Made by a program: the position numbers and the translations under genes | Shown here: piece after piece, positions 1 through 8,513 of the stretch | Layout of the letters: each line of letters starts with the position of its first letter | Position numbering within the stretch: position 1 is the stretch's first letter | The notes under the pieces: generated by a model | Told to the model about the DNA's origin: nothing | The model's input: the letters and a program-made list of their open reading frames with translations, nothing else | Database searches by the model: none | From: Amycolatopsis acidicola | GTDB lineage: Bacteria; Actinomycetota; Actinomycetes; Mycobacteriales; Pseudonocardiaceae | Direction of reading: 5' to 3' | Assembly: GCF_007713735.2 (NCBI RefSeq) | Contig: NZ_VMNW02000052.1 | Location: forward strand, 1 to 60,455 | DNA: 60,455 nt

Positions 1-234
1 ATCCCCAGCCTGCTCTTGCGATCTTGACGCTGGGTCAAGGCATCTTTCCCGCCTTGACGCGGCGGCAAGATCGCGAACACTCACAGATCGGGGCGGTGGT
101 GGGGTGTCACACAGCGCGGCCACGCGCGTCCGTTGCTGCCCCAACGCACCGTTGCTCCCCCCAACGCAACAACCGCAACAACCAACAACCAACAACGCAA
201 CCACCCAACCCACCTTGCACCCCACCCCCACAAA
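1..234. other. Gene-free start of window; C/A-rich leader
   Basis: No gene is supported here. Bases 18-26 (GCGATCTTG) and 66-74 (CAAGATCGC) form a 9-bp inverted repeat, and CTTGACGC occurs as a direct repeat at 23-30 and 53-60, each containing a -35-like TTGACG. From about 120 to 234 the plus strand is nearly free of G, with runs of CAAC and CCACCC; this low-complexity asymmetric stretch is unlike coding DNA around it. It is probably the untranslated promoter/leader zone of the TetR gene at 286. Confidence 0.5.
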
Positions 235-273
235 GCTATACCCTCTAGCCAAGCCCAAGCTAGACCCTATAGC
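235..273. promoter_or_regulatory. Twin TetR-type operator
   Basis: GCTATACCCTCTAGC (235-249) and GCTAGACCCTATAGC (259-273) are two imperfect palindromes with GCTA/TAGC arms, their starts 24 bp apart. The half-sites are mirrored: GCTATA then GCTAGA in the first, GCTAGA then GCTATA in the second. They lie 12 to 50 bp upstream of the TetR start codon at 286, so autoregulation is the simplest reading. Confidence 0.6.
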
Positions 274-285
274 CGGGAGTCCGGA

Positions 286-909
286 ATGCCACAGCAGGTC
301 GCGCGGCGGCGCGGGGGAGAGACGCGGCGGGAGATCCTGGACGCGGCGGTCGAGGTGATGGGGGAGCGCGGCGTCGCGGGGCTCAGCTTGTCCGAGGTGG
401 CAAGGCGCGTCGGGGTGCGGCAACCCTCGCTGTACAAGCATTTCCCGTCCCTGCACGCGGTGTACGACGAGCTGTTCCGGGCAGGCGCCGAGCGCCAGCG
501 GGACGACGTGGCCCGCGCAGTCCGGGACAGCGCGCCCGGGCTGGCGGCGCTCACCGCGGCGATCGAGGCGCTCGGGCGGAACGCGATGGCCGGTCCGGTG
601 GTGGCGCAGTTGTTGTCGTGGCGGCCGGTGCCGGAGTTCGAGCCTTCGGCGGCGGCGATGCGGCCGAGCATCGAGATGGTCGAGATCATCCGCGGGACGC
701 TGAAGGACGCGGTGGCCGCGGGCGAGCTCGATCCGGCGGCGGATTCGGACGAAGGCGTCGCGCTCGTCTCGATCGTCGTCTCCGGGGCGCTGACCCAGCA
801 GCTGGCCAACGAGCCCAAGGCGGGCTATGAAACCGGCCGTTTCAGCTCGCTGCTGCCCCGTGCGTTCGACATGTTCGTCCGGTACTTCGCCCCGAAAACG
901 GAGGTGTAG
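286..909 (+). CDS. TetR/AcrR family transcriptional regulator
   Basis: A 207-residue repressor-type protein. The N-terminal helix-turn-helix is clear at about residues 12-58, with the typical sequence LSEVARRVGVRQPSLYKHFP; the C-terminal ligand domain is divergent, as usual in the family. I chose the ATG at 286 because it gives the standard short lead-in before the first helix; longer frames starting at 133 would translate the C/A-rich leader. The stop is two bases from the start of the next gene, so the two are co-transcribed. The twin dyad at 235-273 is the likely operator. The ligand is unknown. Confidence 0.88.
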   Translation: MPQQVARRRGGETRREILDAAVEVMGERGVAGLSLSEVARRVGVRQPSLYKHFPSLHAVYDELFRAGAERQRDDVARAVRDSAPGLAALTAAIEALGRNAMAGPVVAQLLSWRPVPEFEPSAAAMRPSIEMVEIIRGTLKDAVAAGELDPAADSDEGVALVSIVVSGALTQQLANEPKAGYETGRFSSLLPRAFDMFVRYFAPKTEV

Positions 910-911
910 GC

Positions 912-1703
912 ATGCATCAGGTCCGCGCCGAGCAGGCGATCGACATCCCCCGGCCGTCGCCAGGGGAAGCGGCGGCCGAGGGACTGGCGGAGGTCGCGGC
1001 GCTCAACGCGTTGCTCGCCTCCCTCTCGCCGGACGAATGGCGCCTGCCGACGGCGAGTGCGGGCTGGACCGTGCGGGACACGGTCGCCCACCTCGTCGGC
1101 CAGCACGTCGAATCGGCCCGGCCGTGGACGATTCCCGGGAAACTGCGCCAAGCGCGCCGCCGGTTCCCGGGACGCACCGCCCTGGACGCGCACAATGCCT
1201 TACAGCTCAGCGAATACGGCCGACGTTCGCCGGAGGAGCTGCGCGGCCTGCTCGCCCGGTTCGGCCCGAAAGCGGTGCGTGCGCGGCGGCGTTCGCCGGG
1301 GTTGATCCGGCGGCGGAGCTTCGCGCGGTTCTTCCCCGAGGAGCAGCTGCCGGACCTGACGTTCGCCTACCTCTTCGACGTACTGTCCACTCGCGACACC
1401 TGGCTGCACCGCCTCGAAATCGCGCGGGCGACGAGACGTCCGTTCGTCACCGGGGACCACGACGGCGGCGTCGTGGCCCAGGTGGTGCGCGACCTCGCCC
1501 AGGCATGGTCCGGCCCGCCGGTCACCCTGGTGCTGAACGGCCGGGGCTGGGCGCTCGGCGGCCCCGAGCCGGTCGCGGTCGTGCGGGCCGAGGTGCCCGA
1601 CTTCCTCTGGCACCTCTCCGGACGCGAGGGCAGCCCGCCGCCGGCGATCGACGGCGACCTCACGGCGGCCGACGCCGTCCTGGCCGCCCGCGTCGAGTTC
1701 TGA
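912..1703 (+). CDS. Maleylpyruvate isomerase-like (MDMPI/TIGR03083) protein
   Basis: A 263-residue protein with the N-terminal helix-bundle domain of the mycothiol-dependent maleylpyruvate isomerase superfamily (DinB-like fold). The region around residues 30-70 contains the family pattern LSPDEWRLPTASAGWTVRDT followed by AHLVGQH, whose histidines bind metal in characterised members. Most actinobacterial proteins of this family have no proven reaction; thiol-dependent isomerase or transferase activity with mycothiol is only a family-level guess. It starts two bases after the TetR stop, so the regulator probably controls it, and it ends at a hairpin shared with the convergent aldo/keto reductase gene. 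Confidence 0.75.
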   Translation: MHQVRAEQAIDIPRPSPGEAAAEGLAEVAALNALLASLSPDEWRLPTASAGWTVRDTVAHLVGQHVESARPWTIPGKLRQARRRFPGRTALDAHNALQLSEYGRRSPEELRGLLARFGPKAVRARRRSPGLIRRRSFARFFPEEQLPDLTFAYLFDVLSTRDTWLHRLEIARATRRPFVTGDHDGGVVAQVVRDLAQAWSGPPVTLVLNGRGWALGGPEPVAVVRAEVPDFLWHLSGREGSPPPAIDGDLTAADAVLAARVEF

Positions 1704-1708
1704 CCTCG

Positions 1709-1743
1709 CGCGCAGGACGTGGCTGGGGGTCGCGTCCTGCGCG
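1709..1743. terminator. Bidirectional hairpin between convergent genes
   Basis: CGCGCAGGACG (1709-1719) and CGTCCTGCGCG (1733-1743) form an 11-bp perfect stem with a 13-nt loop. It fills nearly all of the 40-base gap between the plus-strand gene ending at 1703 and the minus-strand gene ending at 1744. There is no T-run on either side, so it is an actinobacterial-type hairpin terminator. Confidence 0.6.
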
Positions 1744-2538
1744 TCAACCGGTCGCGAGCGCGTTGATCCTGGCGATCTCCTCCGGGGACAGCGTGACTCC
1801 GGCCGCGGAGAGGTTCCGCTCCATGCGGTCGCGGTGCGCGGACTTGACCGTGACCGCGACCCCGTGGTGCAGGTTCCACGCGACGACGACCTCGTGCACC
1901 CCGCAGCCGTGGCGCCCGGCTGTTTCGGCGAACACGGGGTGGCTGAGATCGGTGCTGCGTAAGGGACTGTGCGCGCTGAGCACGATGCCGCGGCGCCGGT
2001 GGGCGTCGGCGAAGTCGGCGTCGTAGTCGCCCGGGCCCCACTGCCGCTGGTTGACCGCCGGGTACTCGCCCGTCGCGTCGTGCAGGGCGTCGATCAGCTC
2101 GACCGGATAGTTGCTGACGCCGATGGCGCGCGCCAGGCCCTCGTCGCGAGCCCGGCGGAACTCGCGCCAGCTGGTCACGCCCGGGTACCCGCCCGGCGGC
2201 CAGTGGATGAGCCACAGGTCCACGTAATCGGTGCCGAGCGCGGTGAGGCTTTCCTCCAGCGTCCGGCGCTCCAGGCCGACCCGGTCCGGCGGCATCTTGG
2301 TGGTGACGAACAACTCCGCGCGCGGCACGTCGGTCCGCGCGAGCGCGGCGCCCACGGCCTCTTCGTTGCGGTAGCGGGTGGCCGTGTCGACGAGGCGGTA
2401 TCCCGCCGCCAGCGCGGTCAGCACGGCTTCGGTCGCTTCGTCGCCGCGCATGGGGTGGGTGCCGAAGCCGATCAGCGGCATGGCGCGGCCGCGCAGCTCG
2501 GCGGTGGGCACACGGTCCACTGTGGACTCGGTGGTCAA
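1744..2538 (-). CDS. Aldo/keto reductase
   Basis: A 264-residue NADPH-dependent reductase of the AKR superfamily (type of 2,5-diketo-D-gluconate reductase). The catalytic tetrad can be placed: D51 and Y56 in DTATRYRNE, K81 in TTKMPP, H112 in LWLIHWP. The cofactor strand AIGVSNYPVELI and the C-terminal NADP region VTVKSAHRDRMERN are present. The start is TTG at 2538, preceded by AAGGAG at good spacing. It is the last gene of the minus-strand pxp-type operon, 21 bases after the M24-like gene. A substrate carbonyl made earlier in the same pathway is the likely target; the exact one cannot be read. Confidence 0.85.
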   Translation of the reverse strand: MTTESTVDRVPTAELRGRAMPLIGFGTHPMRGDEATEAVLTALAAGYRLVDTATRYRNEEAVGAALARTDVPRAELFVTTKMPPDRVGLERRTLEESLTALGTDYVDLWLIHWPPGGYPGVTSWREFRRARDEGLARAIGVSNYPVELIDALHDATGEYPAVNQRQWGPGDYDADFADAHRRRGIVLSAHSPLRSTDLSHPVFAETAGRHGCGVHEVVVAWNLHHGVAVTVKSAHRDRMERNLSAAGVTLSPEEIARINALATG

Positions 2539-2559
2539 GGCTGTTCTCCTTCGACGGGG

Positions 2560-3228
2560 TCAGTACAGCTCGACGAGCCGCAGCGGGGTCTTCGCCAGTG
2601 GTTCCGCGCCGCCGGCCGTGATCGCGACGGTTTCGGCGAACTCGACAGCGCCGCCGCCCGGCACCGGCACGGTGGTGCGGACGCCGACGACGGTGCCGGG
2701 TTCCGCGACGAGGTCCCCGGGCAAGGGTTCCGCCGCGCCGCCCCGCAAGGCCACGATCAGGCACCGGGCTTGCGGGTCGGCCGCTTCGGCGTCGAAAGCC
2801 CGGTACGCGGTGTGCAGGGGAGCGCCGGGGGCGAGCGCCTCCAGGAGCGCGTCCGTTGCGGCGGAACACTTTTCGCCCGCCGCGCGCAACGGCGGGCTCG
2901 CCTTGCTGAGGATCGCGGTGGCCGCGGCGTACCCCTGCACTCCATCGAGCAGCGGGTGCAGGGTGTAGCGGACGGGCTCCGCCGCCGTCAGCGTGGCCGT
3001 GGCGGGATCGTGCCCGCGCAAGGTCACGAGGTCGGAGCCCGCCGTGCCGGGGGCGAGCTCCGGGTACCAGCCGAGCAGGCCGCCGGCGCGACGGGTGGAG
3101 CGGTCGACGTTCGCGGTGATCTCCCGGACGTCCTGGCCGGGGCGCAGGTGGTCCATCACCGCGGTGTAGCCGACGGCGGCGAGCTCGGCCGCGGCGGCGA
3201 AGCGTTCGAGGTCAAAGGTTTCCGGCAT
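2560..3228 (-). CDS. M24 peptidase-like protein, probably non-catalytic
   Basis: A 222-residue protein resembling the pita-bread domain of M24 (Xaa-Pro peptidase/creatinase) enzymes: an N-terminal AAELAAVGYTAVMDHLRPGQDV helix typical of the fold start, and the C-terminal strand VEFAETVAIT with the last glutamate region. The metal-binding aspartates expected in the middle of M24 enzymes and the usual histidine are not visible; that region reads RYTLHPLLDGVQGYAAATAI. I therefore infer a ligand-binding or creatinase-derived protein rather than a metallopeptidase. ATG at 3228 follows GAAAGGACGG. It sits between the carrier and the aldo/keto reductase. Confidence 0.6.
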   Translation of the reverse strand: MPETFDLERFAAAAELAAVGYTAVMDHLRPGQDVREITANVDRSTRRAGGLLGWYPELAPGTAGSDLVTLRGHDPATATLTAAEPVRYTLHPLLDGVQGYAAATAILSKASPPLRAAGEKCSAATDALLEALAPGAPLHTAYRAFDAEAADPQARCLIVALRGGAAEPLPGDLVAEPGTVVGVRTTVPVPGGGAVEFAETVAITAGGAEPLAKTPLRLVELY

Positions 3229-3251
3229 GGGCACCGTCCTTTCCGGACTGG

Positions 3252-4562
3252 TCAGCGCTTGAGTGGTTCGAAGGCGGTCTCGCGGATGCGCAGGGCGGCG
3301 AACCCGGCGGCCACGGAGGTGAGCACGAGATAGAAGGCCGGCACCCACGTGCTGCCGGTGGCGGCGATGAGCGCGGTGACCAGCAAGGGCGCCGCGCCGC
3401 CGAAGATCGCGGTGCCGAGGTTGTAGCCGATGCCGTAGGCCACGGTGCGCACACGGGTCGGGAACAGCTCCGCCAGCGTCACCTGCATGACGCCGTTGGT
3501 CCCGGCGAAACACAGCGACATCAGCACGGCGCCGAGCGTGGCCAGCGCGAACGAGCCCTGGGTGAGCAGCCAGTAGCACGGGAACCCGATGACCACCATG
3601 GCGAACGCCGACGTGGCGAGCATCCGCTTCCGGCCGACCCGGTCGGACAGCCTGCCCGCGTAGAGCACCGCGAACGTGCCGACGGCCAGCATGATCCCGG
3701 TGACCAGCAGCCCTTCGACCGCGGTGAAATGCATGTCGTTCTTCATGAACGAGGGCATGTAGATGAACAGGATGAAATAGCCGGAGCTGTTGAACAGCGG
3801 CAGCACGACGCACATCAGCATGGCGCGGACCGTGGCGCCGGAGGCGAACGCCTCACGCAGGGGGCTGCGCGTGACCTCGCCCTCGACCGCGGCTTCGGTG
3901 AACTCCGGGGATTCGTCGGCCGCGCGGCGGATCAGCAGGCCGATCACGCCCAGCGGCAGCGCGAGCAGGAACGGCAGCCGCCAGCCCCACGAGTGCATGG
4001 CCTCGGTGCTGAGCACCGCCGTGAGCAGCGCGGCGAACAGGGTGCCCAGCAGCATCGCGATGAAGGTGGCGGCGTTGGCGTAGCTGACGACGCGGCCCCG
4101 GCGCCCCTCGCCCGCGTGTTCGGCGAGGAACGAGTTGCCGTTGCCCGGTTCCCCGCCCATGGCGAACCCCTGCACGAGGCGCAGCGCCACCAGCGCGATC
4201 GGCGCGAACGCCCCGGACGCGGCGTAGCTGGGCAGCACGCCGACCAGGCCGGTGGACAGGCTCATCAGGGTCACCAGCACCAGCAGCACCCGTTTCCGGC
4301 CGAACCGGTCGCCCCACGAACCGGCCACGGCGGCGCCGAGTGGGCGGAAGAAGAACGGGATGGCGAACGCGACGAAGGTCAGCAGCACGCCCGTTTCCGG
4401 CGCGTCACCGGGGAAGAAGACGACGGCGAGCGTGCCGGCGACGAACCCGTAGACCGCGTTGTCGTACAACTCGATGAAGACGCCGACGAGGCCGCCGAAG
4501 ATCGAGGTTCGGGTGGAGCGGGCCGGGGCCCGGACCACCGTGGCGGAAATATCACTGTTCAC
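3252..4562 (-). CDS. MFS transporter, metabolite:H+ symporter (MHS) type
   Basis: A 436-residue integral membrane carrier with about 12 hydrophobic segments. The loop between segments 2 and 3 has GSWGDRFGRKRVL, the MFS signature, and the segment 4-5 loop has GFAMGGEPGNGNSFLAEHAG, typical of the MHS group that imports organic acids such as alpha-ketoglutarate, citrate, proline/betaine or shikimate. I prefer the GTG at 4562, which has AGAAAGGTGG just upstream, over an in-frame GTG at 4598. A gap of 144 bases separates it from the aminotransferase upstream, the largest in this operon, so a secondary promoter is possible. It probably supplies the substrate for the downstream enzymes. Confidence 0.85.
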   Translation of the reverse strand: MNSDISATVVRAPARSTRTSIFGGLVGVFIELYDNAVYGFVAGTLAVVFFPGDAPETGVLLTFVAFAIPFFFRPLGAAVAGSWGDRFGRKRVLLVLVTLMSLSTGLVGVLPSYAASGAFAPIALVALRLVQGFAMGGEPGNGNSFLAEHAGEGRRGRVVSYANAATFIAMLLGTLFAALLTAVLSTEAMHSWGWRLPFLLALPLGVIGLLIRRAADESPEFTEAAVEGEVTRSPLREAFASGATVRAMLMCVVLPLFNSSGYFILFIYMPSFMKNDMHFTAVEGLLVTGIMLAVGTFAVLYAGRLSDRVGRKRMLATSAFAMVVIGFPCYWLLTQGSFALATLGAVLMSLCFAGTNGVMQVTLAELFPTRVRTVAYGIGYNLGTAIFGGAAPLLVTALIAATGSTWVPAFYLVLTSVAAGFAALRIRETAFEPLKR

Positions 4563-4706
4563 GAGGACCACCTTTCTCGGGGGTGACTCCGTCGTCACCG
4601 GAAGGTTAGCGCGAAAGAACTGTGACCCCCTGATATTGCGCTGACATTACCGGGATGAATGCGCGGTTACCAGATCCAGTCGTATTACGGGTGGCGCCAT
4701 CGCGGA

Positions 4707-5939
4707 TCACGATTTCCGTTGGCGCAGCAAGGAAACAGCCCGGCCGATCCCGGTGACGGCTTCGGCGAGCGTGGCGGAATCGAGTGCGAAACTGGCCCGG
4801 AAATGGCCGGGGCAGCCATAGGAGTCCCCGGTGATCACCACGACGCCCGCGGTTTCCAGGAAATACTCCGCGAGATCGGCGTCGGTTTCCAGGACACGGC
4901 CTTCCGGGGTGCGGGCGCCGGACAGCGCGGAGGCGTCGGTCCACACGTAGAAACCGCCCTCGGGGGTGAGGGGGCGCAGGCCGGCGACGGCGTCCAAACC
5001 GGACACGAGCAGGTCCCGGCGTTCGCGGTAGACGGCCACCGTTTCGTCGATGAACTCCCGCCCGCCGTTCAGCGCCGCCGCGGCGGCGGCCTGGCTCACC
5101 GAGGAGGGGCACGAGGAACTCTGGGACTGCAGGGTCGAAATCGCCGCGCACAACTCGGGGGAGCCTGCGCCGTACCCGATGCGCCAGCCCGTCATGGCGT
5201 ACGCCTTGGACACCCCGTTGGCGAGGAAGATCCGCTCTCTGAGGTCGGGTGCGACGGTGACCAGGCTCGGTACCGGCCGCGTGCCGAAGTTGATCTCGTC
5301 GTAGATTTCGTCGCACAGCACGGAAATCCGGGGATGCGCGCGCAGCACACCGGCGAGCGCTTCGAGTTCGGCCTCGCCGTAGACGGCACCGGTCGGATTG
5401 TTGGGGGTGTTCAGCACGAGCCATTTCGTGCGGTCCGTAATGGACTCGCGCAGCGCCCGGGCCGTGAGCTTGTACCCGGTTTCGGCTCCGGCGGCGGCCA
5501 GCACCGGGCTGCCGCCGTTGACGGTGACCATGTCCGGATAGGACACCCAGTGCGGCGCGGGGACGATCACCTCGTCGCCTTCGTCGAGTGTGGCGAGGAA
5601 AGCCAGGAAGATCAGCTGTTTCGCGCCGCCGCCCACGGAAATCTCGCCGGGACCGTAGGCCTGCCCGGTCTTGCGGAGCAGCCGGTCCCGGATCGCCGCC
5701 TGCAGCGCCGGGGTCCCGTTCGCCGAGGTGTACTTCGTCTCCCCGGCGCGGATCGCGGCGATCGCCGCCTCCTTGACGGGGCCCGGGGTGTCGAAGTCGG
5801 GCTCGCCGATGGTCAGCGGCAGCACCTTCCGGCCCGCCGCCTGGAACTCGCGGACCCGGTCGGCGACGCGCGAGCTCGGTGACTCCTTGACCCGCGACAT
5901 CCGCCCGGCCAGTCCGGGCGCGGCCTCGGTGACGGTCAT
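4707..5939 (-). CDS. Class I/II pyridoxal-phosphate aminotransferase
   Basis: A 410-residue fold-type I aminotransferase related to aspartate/aromatic aminotransferases. The PLP lysine is K245 in NGVSKAYAMTGWRIGY; the cofactor site also shows NTPNNPTG (177-184) and D210 in LCDEIYDEI. It starts one base after the pxpC stop, so it is translationally coupled to the 5-oxoprolinase genes. A plausible role is removing the amino group from the amino acid released by lactam opening, or from an imported amino acid. The donor and acceptor cannot be deduced. Confidence 0.9.
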   Translation of the reverse strand: MTVTEAAPGLAGRMSRVKESPSSRVADRVREFQAAGRKVLPLTIGEPDFDTPGPVKEAAIAAIRAGETKYTSANGTPALQAAIRDRLLRKTGQAYGPGEISVGGGAKQLIFLAFLATLDEGDEVIVPAPHWVSYPDMVTVNGGSPVLAAAGAETGYKLTARALRESITDRTKWLVLNTPNNPTGAVYGEAELEALAGVLRAHPRISVLCDEIYDEINFGTRPVPSLVTVAPDLRERIFLANGVSKAYAMTGWRIGYGAGSPELCAAISTLQSQSSSCPSSVSQAAAAAALNGGREFIDETVAVYRERRDLLVSGLDAVAGLRPLTPEGGFYVWTDASALSGARTPEGRVLETDADLAEYFLETAGVVVITGDSYGCPGHFRASFALDSATLAEAVTGIGRAVSLLRQRKS

Positions 5940-5940
5940 T

Positions 5941-6918
5941 TCAGGTTCCTTTCGTGGTGTGGGCCGCGAACGCGGTCCTCGCGCGGACGGCGACCCGGTC
6001 GAGCAGGCGGCGTTGTTCCAGGAAAGCCGCGGTGGCGGCGGTGACCGTGGTGCGGCGGAAGCGGATCCGCTGCCCCGGCCGCAGCTGCGCCGCGCGGTCC
6101 TGCGCGAGCGAAGTGAGCACGGCGAGCACGGGGTAGCCCGCGGTGATCCCGCGCCCGCGCATCAGCACGAGCAGCTCGTCGCCGGTGGGAGCCTCGATCG
6201 CGCCGACCGGCACGCCCCGCGACAGCACTTCACCGGTGACCGACCGGCGGGGCACGTGGCCGCTCAACCGCAGGCCGACGTGGTCGATGCGCGGCGTCAC
6301 GGTGTACGGCGCTTCGAAGAGCTTGTCCAGTTCCGGGCCGAACTCCCCGGCGTCGGGCCCGTCGATCACGTCGAGCACCGACGGCGGCGCCGGGACGGAC
6401 AGGCCGAAGTGGAAGACGGTCGCGCCGAACAGCGAGTTGACCAGTGGCGGGTGGGAGCGCAGCAGGCGCAGCCGCGAGCCGGGCCGCACGCCGGTGCCGA
6501 ACCCGATCATCGAGTCCGGCGCGCAGCTGCCCAGCAGCCGGGGCACGTCGAACGACCCGTGCACGGCGACGTAGGCGCGCAGCCCGGTCTCGGAGATCCC
6601 GACGTGCACGGTCTGCCCGGCGCGCACCGACAGCGGTGACCAGGGCGGCTGCGGTTTCCCGTCGACCGTGGGCACGGCGGGCGTGCCCGTGACGGCGATG
6701 AGGACGTCGTGGCTGGGCCGGAAGGTGAGCCCGAACCCGGTCACTTCCAGCAATGGGTCCGTCGCCCGGTTCCCGGCCAGCGCATTGGCCGCGCGGGCCG
6801 CGAACTGGTCGAGCGCGCCGTTGACGGCGAGCCCGCGCGCGGGGCCCGCGGCGCGGCCGAGGTCGGTCACCACGCACGAGCCCGCCGGCCCGACGTGGAG
6901 CACGGGCCCGTCAGTCAT
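5941..6918 (-). CDS. pxpC: 5-oxoprolinase subunit C-like (allophanate hydrolase subunit 2 family)
   Basis: A 325-residue protein of the biotin-dependent carboxyltransferase/AHS2 family. The N-terminal LHVGPAGSCVVTDLGRAAG and the later GALDQFAARAANALAGN are family hallmarks. With PxpA and PxpB it forms the ATP-dependent 5-oxoprolinase that opens pyroglutamate to glutamate. The ATG at 6918 overlaps the end of pxpB by eight bases (ATGACTGA), so I use it rather than an upstream in-frame start at 7002. Because this operon also has a carrier and an aminotransferase, the real substrate could be another lactam or cyclic urea derivative. Confidence 0.85.
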   Translation of the reverse strand: MTDGPVLHVGPAGSCVVTDLGRAAGPARGLAVNGALDQFAARAANALAGNRATDPLLEVTGFGLTFRPSHDVLIAVTGTPAVPTVDGKPQPPWSPLSVRAGQTVHVGISETGLRAYVAVHGSFDVPRLLGSCAPDSMIGFGTGVRPGSRLRLLRSHPPLVNSLFGATVFHFGLSVPAPPSVLDVIDGPDAGEFGPELDKLFEAPYTVTPRIDHVGLRLSGHVPRRSVTGEVLSRGVPVGAIEAPTGDELLVLMRGRGITAGYPVLAVLTSLAQDRAAQLRPGQRIRFRRTTVTAATAAFLEQRRLLDRVAVRARTAFAAHTTKGT

Positions 6919-7633
6919 CGTCCCGGTACCGCATCGGGACGCCGTCCAGCGCGGCGTACGTGCGTTCGTCGATCGCGGTGAACCGCACGCGGTCCCCGGC
7001 ACGGTAGGGCACGACCTGTTCGCCCTCGGTGCGCAGGATGGTCAGCGGGGTGCGGCCGATCTGCCGCCAGCCGCTGGGCGCGGCGACCGGCCCGAGCACG
7101 GCCTGCCGTCCGGCGACGGACACGGCGCCGGGCGGCACCCGCAGCCGCGGGGTCGCCAGCCTCGGGATGGGGACGCGGAAATCCGGCCCGTCCGTCATCG
7201 CGGAGGCGGCGGGCCCGCCGAGGCAGCGGATGAGGTACTCGCGCTCGCACAGCATTTCGACGACCCGGCCCACCGGCTCGCCGGCGATTTCGGCGACCCA
7301 CGGCAGATCCGGGCCGTGCTCGCCGCCGAACAGCACCGGCACGTCGACCACCCGCGAGGGCGCCGGATCCGCCGGCGCGACGGCGAAATCCTGGGAGAGG
7401 ATGCGGACCGTCAGCTCGTCGGCGGTGGTCCGGTACGGGTCGAACTCCACGAGGACGGCGTCATAGGTGGGCACGGCCGACACCGTGCCACCGGCCTCGC
7501 CCCGGTTCAGCCGTTCCGCCAGGTGGTGCACCGTGGCCCACACCTCCTCGCTGTCGGCGCCGTCGACCTTGATCCGCAGCGCGGCGTCCCCGCACGGGGT
7601 GATCTCGGTCTTGGCCGCGGTCCAGCCGTCCAT
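6911..7633 (-). CDS. pxpB: 5-oxoprolinase subunit B-like (allophanate hydrolase subunit 1 family)
   Basis: A 240-residue AHS1/KipI-like protein. The N-terminal part TEITPCGDAALRIKVD and the C-terminal cyclophilin-like part with RTPLTILRTEGEQVVPYRAGDRV are diagnostic. In the family it pairs with PxpC. The ATG at 7633 shares one base with the TGA of pxpA (TGATG), and the 3' end overlaps pxpC, so the three subunits should be made in equal amounts. Confidence 0.85.
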   Translation of the reverse strand: MDGWTAAKTEITPCGDAALRIKVDGADSEEVWATVHHLAERLNRGEAGGTVSAVPTYDAVLVEFDPYRTTADELTVRILSQDFAVAPADPAPSRVVDVPVLFGGEHGPDLPWVAEIAGEPVGRVVEMLCEREYLIRCLGGPAASAMTDGPDFRVPIPRLATPRLRVPPGAVSVAGRQAVLGPVAAPSGWRQIGRTPLTILRTEGEQVVPYRAGDRVRFTAIDERTYAALDGVPMRYRDDD

Positions 7634-8412
7634 CACGCGGCCGGCAGGCCGAGGACGCGGTCCAGCGGCGCGGGCCGGACACCGGCGGCCTCCAGCTCGC
7701 CGCGGATCCGCTTCGCCAGCCGCAGCGCGGTGGGCCCGTCGCCGTGCAGCTGCACGCAGTCGGCCTTGATCGGCAGGTCCTTCCCGTGCCGGCTGGTGAG
7801 CAGGCCCTCGGTCACCATCCGGACCGTGCGGCGGGTGACCTCGTCCGGATCGGACAGCACCGCGCCCGGTTCCGAACGCGACACCAGCGTGCCGTCGTCC
7901 TCGTAGGCGCGGTCGGCTATCCCGACCATCGCGATCCGCAGCCCGCGTTCGCGGGCCAGCGCGGCCATTTCCCCTTCCTGCACAAGGATCACCAGCGAGG
8001 AGTCGAACGCCTCGACGGCGTCGGCGACCGCGCGGGCGTAGTCGCGACGCGTCACCACGAGGTTGCCGAGTTTGCCGTGCGGCGCGAGGTGGCTGATCCG
8101 CGTGCTGTGCGCCCTGGTGAACGCGGACAGCGCGCCGAGCTGGTACAGCACGTCGGTGCGCACCTCGTCCTCGGTCAGCTCCATGGCCCGGCGGCCGAAC
8201 CCGGCCAGATCGGGAAAACTCGGGTGGGCGCCGATCCGGACCCCGCGTTCCACACAGGCGCGCACGGTCCGGTCCATCACCCTCGGGTCGCCGGCGTGGA
8301 AGCCGCAGGCGATGTTCGCGGACGTGAGCAGGTCCAGCAGCGCGGCGTCGTCGCCCATGGTCCACGCGCCGAAGCTCTCGCCGAGGTCGGCCACCAGATC
8401 GACGATCGTCAC
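7633..8412 (-). CDS. pxpA: 5-oxoprolinase subunit A (LamB/YcsF family)
   Basis: A 259-residue LamB/YcsF protein with VDLVADLGESFGAW at the N-terminus, the diagnostic SANIACGFHAGDP at about 31-43 and IGAHPSFPDLAGFGRR. It is the TIM-barrel-like subunit of ATP-dependent 5-oxoprolinase. The start is GTG at 8412, preceded by GGAAGGGAG. It is the first gene of the minus-strand operon and is divergent from the LysR gene at 8547; the 134-base gap carries the presumed LysR control region. Confidence 0.9.
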   Translation of the reverse strand: MTIVDLVADLGESFGAWTMGDDAALLDLLTSANIACGFHAGDPRVMDRTVRACVERGVRIGAHPSFPDLAGFGRRAMELTEDEVRTDVLYQLGALSAFTRAHSTRISHLAPHGKLGNLVVTRRDYARAVADAVEAFDSSLVILVQEGEMAALARERGLRIAMVGIADRAYEDDGTLVSRSEPGAVLSDPDEVTRRTVRMVTEGLLTSRHGKDLPIKADCVQLHGDGPTALRLAKRIRGELEAAGVRPAPLDRVLGLPAA

Positions 8413-8486
8413 GCCGGGCTCCCTTCCACGTTGGGTTATGTTCTGCTGTGAGACGGTAGTTCCGGTTCCGGCAGGGACGAAGCCAC

Positions 8487-8513
8487 ATCGCGAAGCCCCA
8501 TGGCCGCATCTGC
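8487..8513 (+). promoter_or_regulatory. Candidate LysR operator, copy A
   Basis: The 27-nt segment begins CATC, has GAA at 8493-8495 and ends CCCATGGCCGCATCTG. It matches 22 of 27 positions of a segment at 16398-16424 in the same orientation. Copy A is 75 bases upstream of the pxpA start; copy B is 68 bases upstream of the start of the other catabolic operon. Conserved spacing suggests an activator site used by the adjacent LysR protein. Confidence 0.6.
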
